Position numbers and translations under genes: made by a program
Shown: positions 17,741-25,268 of the stretch, in pieces
Layout of the letters: the number at the start of each line of letters is the position of its first letter
Position numbering within the stretch: the first letter of the stretch is position 1
From: Acidobacteriota bacterium
Lineage (GTDB): Bacteria; Acidobacteriota; Blastocatellia; Pyrinomonadales; Pyrinomonadaceae
DNA length: 64,000 nucleotides
Assembly: GCA_023389035.1 (NCBI GenBank)
Contig: JAEWFC010000031.1
Location: 62,001-126,000, forward strand
Direction: 5' to 3'
Notes under the pieces: generated by a model
Told to the model about the DNA's origin: nothing
Seen by the model: the letters and a program-made list of their open reading frames with translations, nothing else
Databases searched by the model: none

Positions 17741-20732
17741 ATCGATTAATTAGAGTTTTGAGTGAGGTTGCGAGTTCCAGCCGCGTGATCGGCCGATCCG
17801 GATTGAACTTTGTTCCATCCGGGCGGATAAACCCGTGTTCCAATGCCCGAGCGACGTGTCCGCGCCACTGGATCGGGATCGCGACTGAATCTGTCACCGA
17901 CAGCGGCAGCACGGCTCCGGCGGTTGTCGATTCGAGACCCGCAGCCCGCACGTACGCGATCGCGGCGGCAAGCTTGGTCATTTGCGAATGCGGCTGAAAA
18001 CGATCCCCGCTTCGGGCTTCCTGCATAAGCCGTCCGCCCGGCGCCCCCTGAACGCTCTCTACGGCATTGCGATACGCGAGGCTTCGCACGTCCGAATATA
18101 GCGGTGTACTGAAGAGGTACTGCGGAACCAGTCCCGAGCGGGCTATCGCTTCGGCAAATTCGATCCTTATTGCGGCGTCATTAGCCCCAAACCGTCGGCC
18201 CCGCGGCAGCAGAACATTTGCCAGCAGCACTGTTTCGACAGTACTTAATCCCTCCGAGCTGAGCCCTCCTAGGTCGATCAACTCCGGCATATCGACGCGG
18301 GTGATCTCGAGCGAGGCTTTATATTGCTGAGGAGTCCCGGTCAGCAGGCTGTGGTGAACCGCTGCTGAATAGGTGCCTGCCTGCGGACGTCTCAAAGTAA
18401 CCGTTTCTTTCAGACCGCCGAAGACGGGCAAGTTCAAATAGTTCGATTCCCCGGCGACGCCCGCTGAATTGTGAACCCTAAGTCCAAGATCATTCGGACC
18501 GAGGCCCCAGGAGATCCGCGTAGTCGCACGGAGGGTGTTGTCCGCGATCGTGAATGACGACAAAGACGAACTTCCCGGAACTGCGAGAGATTCTGCGAGG
18601 GGTGATGTGGTTGTTACAAATCGTGTACGGTTGGCACCTGCTGCAGCTCGCAGCAGCCCCATTCGCCGCTCGGGAAACGCAGCCTCGAGCACCGCGGCAT
18701 GCGTATTCAACATGCCCGTTCCTGCCTCGTGCGAAAAATATCTCGGCAGTGGTGTCGCGGTGCGGCTCAGTATCTCTTTTATCTCGGCAGGCGTAAGCTC
18801 CGGTCGTGCCTCGAGCATCAACGCGATCGCACCCGCGACCTGCGGTGCTGAAAATGACGTACCGCTCGCAGTCGTGTAAAACGGTAGTTCGGTTGCTGTG
18901 AGACGTGCGATATCTGCACCCGCCGCGCCGCCAACGCTGGATACCGTCACTGCGGATCGCAGGCTTGCGATACTCACTCCAGGAGCGACAAGGCTCGGAC
19001 GCAGATCGCTTCCAAAACTTCCTCTTGACGAAAACTCGGCTAAAATGCCGTTTCGGTCGGTAGCTCCCACACCGATCACCCACGGCGCGGCCGCATAGGG
19101 ATTCATCGTGCCGTCGCCGCTTCCTGAATTTCCCGCCGAGAACACAACGCTGACACCTGCGGAGGCCAGCATTTTCGTGGCGATGTTCACCGGATCATTC
19201 AGGTCAAAGGGAGCGTTGGCTGAAAAGCTGCAGTTGATCACGCGGGTATTTAGCTCCGCTCCGCGGTGCAGCACATGGTCAAATCCCGAGAGAACGTGCA
19301 CCAGGCTAAGGTCACCGGCGCTGAGGCCCATCACTTTCGCACCAGTTGCAATACCTGCAAATTTGCCGTTCGAGGCCGTTCCTGAACCCGCGATTATTCC
19401 GGCGACGAACGTTCCGTGGCCGGCTACGGGGTCAGTATTCGAAAGCCCTTCGACCGGTGACGGATAAGTAAATCCGGCCGGAACGCTTTGCAGGTCCGCA
19501 AGCCTGATGTTGCGGACGACCTTTCCCGCAAGGTCCGGATGATTAGTGTTTATACCGGTGTCGAGAACCGCAACGGTTACACCACGTCCTGTTACGGCGA
19601 GTCCGGAGTTTTTCGAAGTGATCTCACTATCAGCAGCGACTCGCTCGGCTTGGGTCCGTTCAAAATACGGATCGCTGTCAAACGTCAGCGTCCGGTTGCC
19701 CCAAAGCGATCGTACCTCAGGCATTTGCGAGACCGCGATCAGCTGCTGCCGAGTCGCCGTGACATACACCATCGGCAGCATCCGGAATCGCGTACCGCCA
19801 ATGATCCCGATCTGTTGGAGGCGTTGAATGTCAGCGTCAGTTATCGGCCGATGATAGACGATCACGGCGTTGATATTGCTGTCGTCCGTAGCATTGTTGA
19901 GCTCGATCGCCAGGCCGGGATCAATGCCCTGAAGGCCCGTTCCCTGATCATCTGCTCCGGTCAGCGTTATTCCGTCGGCACCGGTCAAGGTAATGCCGTC
20001 GGCACCAGTTAAAGTGATTCCGTCGGCGCCGGTCAGCGTAATTCCGTCGGCGCCGGTCAGCGTGATGCCCGCTGGAGCAACCTTTTCAAATACTACGCCG
20101 TTCGGCCCTATGCCGATCGCGGAATCTGCACCGGTCAGCGTGATTCCGTCAGCACCCGTTAACGTGATCCCGTCCGCACCTGTCAGGGCTATTCCATCTG
20201 CACCCGTTAACGTGATTCCGTTGACGCTGGTCCGCTCGACGCCGTCAGCTCCCGTCAGTGTGATCCCGTCCGCACCGGTCAGCGTGATGCCGTCGGCGCC
20301 TGTGAGCGTGATCCCGTCCGGCTGATTCAAGACGATCGTGTTTGCGGTATAAGTCTGGCCGTCGGCACCGGTTAATGTGATCCCGTCAGCTCCCGTCAGC
20401 GTTATGCCGTCGGCCCCGGTCAGAGTAATGCCGTCAGCTCCGGTCAGCGTTATCCCGTTTGTCCCGGTATAGGTCGCCGCGTCGGCACCGGTGAGCGTGA
20501 TGCCATCCGCTCCCGTAAGCGTGATCCCGTCAGCTCCGGTCAGCGTTATGCCATTCGATCCGTAGTCAAGAACGCCATCTGCTCCAGTCAGCGTGATTCC
20601 TGACAGCCCAACGAACTGAATGCCGTCAGCACCCGTAAGCGTTATGCCACTCGAGCGCGTGACGGTCAGACCTGCAAGGATCGGCTGAAAAAGAAGCAGG
20701 AGAACTAGATGTAATGCGAACGCCCTTTTCAT
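17739..20732 (-). CDS. Exported subtilase (S8) with octapeptide-repeat prodomain and SLH-like C-terminus
   Basis: 997 residues. A signal peptide (1-20) precedes residues 29-262, which hold 21 copies of ITLTGADG in blocks separated mostly by degenerate 8-residue spacers. An inhibitor-like propeptide region (about 285-350) follows, then the S8 domain: Asp391 (VAVLDTG), His439 (GHGTFVAG), the Asn region (NCSFSAN) and Ser in ASGTSFSAPQVAG (about 630). The C-terminus has a P-domain-like beta region and SLH-like repeats ending FNPDRPITRLELATSLKTLIN. The layout says secreted and surface-attached protease. The 8-residue period suggests a beta-solenoid stalk or adhesive arm. It is divergent from the ATPase/BTAD genes, and shares its C-terminal design with the subtilase at 25269. 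Confidence 0.9.
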   Translation of the reverse strand: MKRAFALHLVLLLLFQPILAGLTVTRSSGITLTGADGIQFVGLSGITLTGADGVLDYGSNGITLTGADGITLTGADGITLTGADAATYTGTNGITLTGADGITLTGADGITLTGADGITLTGADGQTYTANTIVLNQPDGITLTGADGITLTGADGITLTGADGVERTSVNGITLTGADGIALTGADGITLTGADGITLTGADSAIGIGPNGVVFEKVAPAGITLTGADGITLTGADGITLTGADGITLTGADGITLTGADDQGTGLQGIDPGLAIELNNATDDSNINAVIVYHRPITDADIQRLQQIGIIGGTRFRMLPMVYVTATRQQLIAVSQMPEVRSLWGNRTLTFDSDPYFERTQAERVAADSEITSKNSGLAVTGRGVTVAVLDTGINTNHPDLAGKVVRNIRLADLQSVPAGFTYPSPVEGLSNTDPVAGHGTFVAGIIAGSGTASNGKFAGIATGAKVMGLSAGDLSLVHVLSGFDHVLHRGAELNTRVINCSFSANAPFDLNDPVNIATKMLASAGVSVVFSAGNSGSGDGTMNPYAAAPWVIGVGATDRNGILAEFSSRGSFGSDLRPSLVAPGVSIASLRSAVTVSSVGGAAGADIARLTATELPFYTTASGTSFSAPQVAGAIALMLEARPELTPAEIKEILSRTATPLPRYFSHEAGTGMLNTHAAVLEAAFPERRMGLLRAAAGANRTRFVTTTSPLAESLAVPGSSSLSSFTIADNTLRATTRISWGLGPNDLGLRVHNSAGVAGESNYLNLPVFGGLKETVTLRRPQAGTYSAAVHHSLLTGTPQQYKASLEITRVDMPELIDLGGLSSEGLSTVETVLLANVLLPRGRRFGANDAAIRIEFAEAIARSGLVPQYLFSTPLYSDVRSLAYRNAVESVQGAPGGRLMQEARSGDRFQPHSQMTKLAAAIAYVRAAGLESTTAGAVLPLSVTDSVAIPIQWRGHVARALEHGFIRPDGTKFNPDRPITRLELATSLKTLINR
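19947..20648 (-). repeat. 24-bp coding repeats (ITLTGADG)n
   Basis: This part of the subtilase gene encodes 21 near-identical octapeptides in runs of 1, 1, 3, 4, 3, 4 and 5 units. Third codon positions vary widely between units, so the repeats are old and held by selection on the protein. Spacers such as IQFVGLSG, VLDYGSNG and VERTSVNG keep the 8-residue register. Confidence 0.92.
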
Positions 20733-20934
20733 CCCGAAATAATCGCAAAGACAACTGCCCGTGTATCAGAATCGATACATCTAATGGAGCAAAACTGGAC
20801 ACATGCAGGTCGGGGGCGAAAAGATTTATGTGTCCGCCCCCGATCTAGCAAGATATATGCCGAACCGAATTGACCGTTTATCAACGAGCTGGAAAGCCTT
20901 GCTCGATTGATAATGTGACGTTAATAGGTCGGTA

Positions 20935-20951
20935 TTGAGAAAAACTTGAGA
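20935..20951 (-). promoter_or_regulatory. 11-bp-spaced direct repeat before the subtilase gene
   Basis: On the minus strand CTCAAG-TTTTT-CTCAA places two CTCAA units exactly 11 bp apart. Eight bases further downstream is TATTAA, a fair -10 hexamer. SARP/BTAD activators bind such heptamer-like direct repeats, spaced one helical turn and ending about 8 bp before the -10. The transcript would lead to the octapeptide subtilase, leaving a leader of about 180 bases. Confidence 0.45.
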
Positions 20952-20994
20952 AGCTTGATCGCTGTGTTAGCGATCGATCTCGACCGCTATCCGG

Positions 20995-21012
20995 TTCAAG
21001 TATTTCTCAAGG
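20995..21012 (+). promoter_or_regulatory. Second 11-bp-spaced repeat pair (TTCAAGT / CTCAAGG)
   Basis: TTCAAGT (20995) and CTCAAGG (21006) are 11 bp apart in plus orientation, just before the ATPase gene. The spacing to the TTG at 21016 is too short for a normal promoter and leader, so either the start is further in (ATG at 21037/21040) or the pair acts by autoregulation. Confidence 0.35.
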
Positions 21013-21015
21013 CTC

Positions 21016-21810
21016 TTGTCGGATTCTGACGATGCGATGATGAACTTCCACTATAAAGAGCTCGTCCACGGCAACGACGAGGCCAATATCGCGGCGATGT
21101 GGGGAACGCCGTCGGCTCCTGTAAAGCCCGGCCAAAGCCCGGTCATTGCGGAAAAACTTGCGGTGCCCGACGTTTCGGGAATGATCCCGCGTCCGCGGTT
21201 AATGGGGCTCTTAGAGGATTCGACATCGACCTTTGCGGCGACGCTGATCATGGGACGTGCAGGGACCGGTAAGACGGCCGCTGCCGCCGAATTCACCCAC
21301 ACTGTTCGGCGTGCAGCGTGGTATTCGCTCGGCCCCGGAGATGTAGATTGGCGGGTCTTTTCTGCACACTTCGCGGCCGCGGTCACAGGGCGTGAGCGCG
21401 TTTCAGGTGCGACAAGCGAACAAACGGCAAATGTGTCGCGCGCCGCGATCGAGAGGTTCATCGCCGGCCGGTTGAACGAAGGCTTGGCACCCGACATTCT
21501 CGTGATCGACGACATTCACCATATTTTCGACGCACCTTGGTTTGAGGACGCTCTGCTTTCTCTTATCAGCCTCGTTTCCCCTTCGATGCGTCTTGTGTTG
21601 ACATGCCGCAGCCGTCCGCCGGCACCGCTTTGGCGGTCGCGTTCCAAACAGCTATTGAATGTTATCGACGAAAAACAGCTCGCTTTCGATCATAAGGAAT
21701 GCACGGAGCTTTTCACCAAGCACGGCCTCTCCGCCGCCGCCGCAGCTGACGCTCACCGGCGAACCTACGGCCGTGCCGCACGGCTCGTCCAGGCCGTGAA
21801 AAGTCGATAG
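21016..21810 (+). CDS. STAND-type P-loop ATPase fragment, MalT/LuxR-ATPase-like
   Basis: 264 residues. It has the P-loop MGRAGTGKT (about 80-88) and Walker B ILVIDDIHH (about 160), then the LVLTCRSRPP sensor segment, ending in a short helical part (RTYGRAARLVQAVKSR). This matches only the NTPase core of MalT/BTAD regulators, and it aligns with the N-terminal domain of the protein encoded next (PRPRL...GKT...AWYxL). It lacks TPR and DNA-binding domains. It could be a truncated paralogue or a dedicated partner that modulates the BTAD regulator. The frame begins with TTG at 21016, with AAGG upstream; ATG codons at 21037 and 21040 are alternative starts. Confidence 0.7.
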   Translation: MSDSDDAMMNFHYKELVHGNDEANIAAMWGTPSAPVKPGQSPVIAEKLAVPDVSGMIPRPRLMGLLEDSTSTFAATLIMGRAGTGKTAAAAEFTHTVRRAAWYSLGPGDVDWRVFSAHFAAAVTGRERVSGATSEQTANVSRAAIERFIAGRLNEGLAPDILVIDDIHHIFDAPWFEDALLSLISLVSPSMRLVLTCRSRPPAPLWRSRSKQLLNVIDEKQLAFDHKECTELFTKHGLSAAAAADAHRRTYGRAARLVQAVKSR

Positions 21811-21888
21811 CTTGCTGCACCCGTTTCACCGTTGAACATCTTGCCGTATCATAGTAAAGCGCACGCTTCACAACGCTTCGCGCGCCCG

Positions 21889-24800
21889 ATGGAGCCTTCG
21901 AACTTCTTTTTACGGACGAAGCTTTTGCCCCCGCGTTCGATACCGGGAGTACTCGAGCGCCCGCGCCTGATCGAACGTCTCAGCAACGGTGTTTCTTCGA
22001 CGCTTACGCTGGTCGCCGCCGACGCCGGCTGCGGAAAGACAACACTAGTCGCAGATTTCGTCCGCAGTCAGCAGCGTCCGGTCGCGTGGTATCAGCTCGA
22101 CCATACCGATGCGGATCCCGCCGTTTTCATGGGCTATTTAACGATGGCGGTCGCCGATATCGTTCCCGGATTCGGTGATGTCCTTATGCGTTACCTAGAA
22201 GGGGCGGGCAGCGAGCTGGCGCAATTTCCTGAGCGTTCCGTCGACCTCTTCATCAATGAGGTTATCGAACGCGTTGACCAGCCGTTCATCATCGTTCTGG
22301 ACGATTATCACCACATCGGCACCGACACCGCCGTTCACCGTCTGGTCGATAGGCTTCTGCAATACGCGTCGGACCTGTTCCATGTCATCATCACGACACG
22401 CGACCTACCACCGCTAGCGATAATGCGTCGGCGAACACGGGCTGACGCCGCTATACTCCGCCGCGAGGACCTGCTGTTTACGGACGATGAGGTTAAAGAG
22501 CTTTTCCAAAGCACGCTCGACCTGACCCTGAAGGACGACGAGCTTGCGGCATATCGCGAACGCACGCACGGCTGGATCACGGCACTGCAGCTAATTCGTC
22601 AGGTGGCCGAACGCGAGATATATTCCGGCATCTCGCCCGCTCCGCTCGACCTGGTTGCCGTGCTGCAGCAGTCCGAAAAAGACGTCTTCGATTACTTTGC
22701 CGAGGAGGTCATCGCCCGCGAAACGCCCGACGTCGAGGACACCCTGCTGCGGCTTTCATTGCTCGAATCGCTTCCGCTCGAGCTTTGCAGCGGACTTTTT
22801 CCCGATCTTCGCTGCTCGAAAATGCTGCCCGAGCTTGCTCGCAAAAACGTCTTTCTCATCCCTGTCGGCGACGGTGCGGCGGTCGAGGAATATCGGTTTC
22901 ATCCGTTGTTCCGCGATTTTCTCCGCCGCAGGTTCCGTTCAAAGTTCGGGACAGCGGCGGTCGCGACCGAACGCTTGAGGCTGGCCGAACATTTCCTTGA
23001 CGACGGCAAATGGGACACCGCGTTGCCCTTCCTGATCGATGCCGGCGAGGTCGACCGCGCGGCAGCGATATTTGCCGAACGCGGCGGCGACCTTATCGCA
23101 TTTGGGGCCTTTGTCACCGTTACGATGCTCGCCTCGCGCATACCGCAGGCGTCGCTCGAAGCTCATCCGCGCTCCCTGCTGCACCTTGCGGAAGTGTCGC
23201 GGCAGCAGGGCGATGTCGACCGATCCGAATCCGTACTTCGCCGTGCGGCGACGCTGCTCGAAGCCGCAGATGACTTGCCCGGATTTGCTGAGGCCCTGCA
23301 TTCGCTTGCGAGCCTTGCCCGCCGACGCGGCGATCGCGATGCCGCACTGGAGCTGCTCGAGCGATCCGAATCACTCGCCGAACCGGGCTCGGAGACGCTG
23401 TTGAAATGTGCGAACACTCGCGGGCTGTGCCTGGTCGCCGCCGGCAGTTGGGCTGAGGCGGAACAGAATTTTCGCGTCGCTCTGAACCTCGCGGAACAGC
23501 TAGGCAGCGAGCATTACATTCGGCTAGTCGCACACAATCTCGCACTCGCACCCGGCTTCCGCGGTGATTTTGCCGAAGCTCTCCGCTGGTTTCGCCGCAT
23601 CTTCCGCGAGGGCGAGCCGGACAGTCAGCTGCCGCAGGAAGCGATCGGCCATTTGAACGTCGCTCGCCTGCACATTTATCGCGGCGAATTCACCGAGGCC
23701 GAGACGCATCTCAACCGCTCTCAGGAACTTTGCAGCCTTTACAATTTGAGGTCTTTGAAGGGCGAGATACTCGAGGCGTTCGCAAACCTTTACCGAGATC
23801 GCGGCGAGCTGTCGCGGGCCGATGAATACTATCGCCGAGCGATTCACGCCTACGAGGACGCGAATATCGACATCCGCTCGCGCGAGCTGATCGAAGAACA
23901 GGCACGCTATTACAAGCTCTCGGGCGACCTGAAACGTTCGCGTTCGCTGCTTGAGAATCTTGCCGAAAGCCGCAAGGCTTCGGGTGTTGAAACGCCGACC
24001 GTCGAGCTAGCCTTGTGCGAGCTGGAACTCGCGGAGCGAAAACTCGATGGCCTTTCGGACCGCGTGGAAGCTATCAGGAACGGCTTTGCCGCCCGCGGCG
24101 ATCACTATTACGAGCTGCTCGCCTCGATGCTGCTCGCCGAAACATATTTCGCAGACGGCCGCGAGCACCTAGCTGCTGAACCGACGCGTCGCGTACTAGA
24201 TCTGGCAGCCCGTTTTGATTACGAATACTGGCTCAGGCAAAGGATTGGTCAGCGCCCCGAGATCTTCCGGCTCGAAGAGATCTATGAGAATTTGCCGCTC
24301 GACCTACGGGAGTGCGTTCAAGCCGCCGCATCGGCGCCCGTTCAAACGGCGAAAACTTCCGCCGACGCACCAAAAGAGATCACTGCCGAACCTGCCGACC
24401 TGACCGTTAACGTCCTCGGCCCGGTCGGTATTTTCCGCGATCCCGCACTCCCGCTCGCACCGGACGCGTGGACGACCCGCCGTGCTCGCGACATATTCTG
24501 CTTCATCGCGACCGCCCGGAATCGCCGCATCGCCAAGGATGTGCTGATCGACACCTTCTGGCCGGAAGATCCGCCCGAGGTCGTCGAAAAGAATTTCCAC
24601 CCGACCATTTCGCACATTCGCAAGGCTCTTAACAGCCGCCAGGCGTTCAAGCAAAACTTTCTCGTCTTTCGCGATGGTGCCTACCAGCTCGATCCGAACC
24701 TGACCTATTCGATCGACACTGAGATCTTCGAGCAGGTTGTCGCCGATGCGGAAAAGTTCAAGCGTACGAAGGACTTTGCCGCGCTGCGTAACGCACTCGA

Positions 24801-25152
24801 GCAAGCCCGCACTCTCTACCGCGGCGACTTTATGGAAGGCGTTTACGATGACTGGGCCGAGGAACGCCGGCAGTTTTTTCAGGAGCAATACCTGCGTGTC
24901 ATCGGGGCTCTCGCGAAGCTAGCTCTCGCTGAAAAGCGTTACGCGGAGACGCTCCGTCTCACCGAACAGATACTCGCGATCGACCCTTATCGTGAGGACG
25001 TTCACAGGTCTGCATTGAAAGCGATCGCGGGACAGGGAAAACCGGCCGCGCTCAAAAAGCACTACGATTCAATGGCCGACCTGCTAAAGAAAGACCTCGG
25101 CATCGAACCGTCCGCCGAAACCCGCAAGGTATATTCGTCGCTCACGAAATAG
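21889..25152 (+). CDS. BTAD-family transcriptional activator with STAND ATPase and TPRs
   Basis: 1087 residues from the ATG at 21889 (MEPSNFFLRTKLLPPR, the usual opening of this family); a TTG 57 bases earlier is less likely. The STAND ATPase has Walker A AADAGCGKTT (about 44-52) and Walker B FIIVLDDYHH. A long TPR array covers about 380-800. The C-terminus has an OmpR-like winged helix (about 855-940, LTVNVLGPVGIF and TRRARDIFCFIA) and a bacterial transcriptional activation domain (about 960-1085, YRGDFMEGVYDDWAEERR). It is a signal-integrating activator that would bind direct repeats. The 11-bp-spaced CTCAA repeats before both neighbouring subtilase genes are probable sites. The BTAD order at the C-terminus is inverted relative to SARPs, as is common in STAND fusions. 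Confidence 0.88.
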   Translation: MEPSNFFLRTKLLPPRSIPGVLERPRLIERLSNGVSSTLTLVAADAGCGKTTLVADFVRSQQRPVAWYQLDHTDADPAVFMGYLTMAVADIVPGFGDVLMRYLEGAGSELAQFPERSVDLFINEVIERVDQPFIIVLDDYHHIGTDTAVHRLVDRLLQYASDLFHVIITTRDLPPLAIMRRRTRADAAILRREDLLFTDDEVKELFQSTLDLTLKDDELAAYRERTHGWITALQLIRQVAEREIYSGISPAPLDLVAVLQQSEKDVFDYFAEEVIARETPDVEDTLLRLSLLESLPLELCSGLFPDLRCSKMLPELARKNVFLIPVGDGAAVEEYRFHPLFRDFLRRRFRSKFGTAAVATERLRLAEHFLDDGKWDTALPFLIDAGEVDRAAAIFAERGGDLIAFGAFVTVTMLASRIPQASLEAHPRSLLHLAEVSRQQGDVDRSESVLRRAATLLEAADDLPGFAEALHSLASLARRRGDRDAALELLERSESLAEPGSETLLKCANTRGLCLVAAGSWAEAEQNFRVALNLAEQLGSEHYIRLVAHNLALAPGFRGDFAEALRWFRRIFREGEPDSQLPQEAIGHLNVARLHIYRGEFTEAETHLNRSQELCSLYNLRSLKGEILEAFANLYRDRGELSRADEYYRRAIHAYEDANIDIRSRELIEEQARYYKLSGDLKRSRSLLENLAESRKASGVETPTVELALCELELAERKLDGLSDRVEAIRNGFAARGDHYYELLASMLLAETYFADGREHLAAEPTRRVLDLAARFDYEYWLRQRIGQRPEIFRLEEIYENLPLDLRECVQAAASAPVQTAKTSADAPKEITAEPADLTVNVLGPVGIFRDPALPLAPDAWTTRRARDIFCFIATARNRRIAKDVLIDTFWPEDPPEVVEKNFHPTISHIRKALNSRQAFKQNFLVFRDGAYQLDPNLTYSIDTEIFEQVVADAEKFKRTKDFAALRNALEQARTLYRGDFMEGVYDDWAEERRQFFQEQYLRVIGALAKLALAEKRYAETLRLTEQILAIDPYREDVHRSALKAIAGQGKPAALKKHYDSMADLLKKDLGIEPSAETRKVYSSLTK

Positions 25153-25157
25153 TCCGC

Positions 25158-25220
25158 CTCAAGTTTGCCTCAACCGCCCGCAAACCCCGCTCAAGTTTCT
25201 CTCAAACACCCTAATGTAAT
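25158..25220 (+). promoter_or_regulatory. Five-unit CTCAA operator array with -10, promoter of the second subtilase
   Basis: CTCAA units start at 25158, 25169, 25190 and 25201, with a degenerate CGCAA at 25179, so the spacing is 11, 10, 11 and 11 bp. Seven bases after the last heptamer (CTCAAAC) is TGTAAT (25215-25220), a five-of-six match to the -10 consensus. No good -35 hexamer is present, as expected for an activator-dependent promoter in the SARP/BTAD style. Transcription would begin near 25227, about 42 bases before the GTG start. Confidence 0.6.
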
Positions 25221-25268
25221 CTCGTCGCAAATGGACAGCCATATTTCATTTGAGAGGAGATCAACATC

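Noticed and set aside
18490..19083. 197-codon minus-strand frame inside the octapeptide subtilase gene
   Set aside because: Out of frame within a complete S8 protease domain, Arg/Cys-rich, no start signals.
19947..20648. CRISPR or non-coding repeat
   Set aside because: The 24-bp units are in frame, vary at synonymous positions and encode a constant octapeptide, so they are coding.
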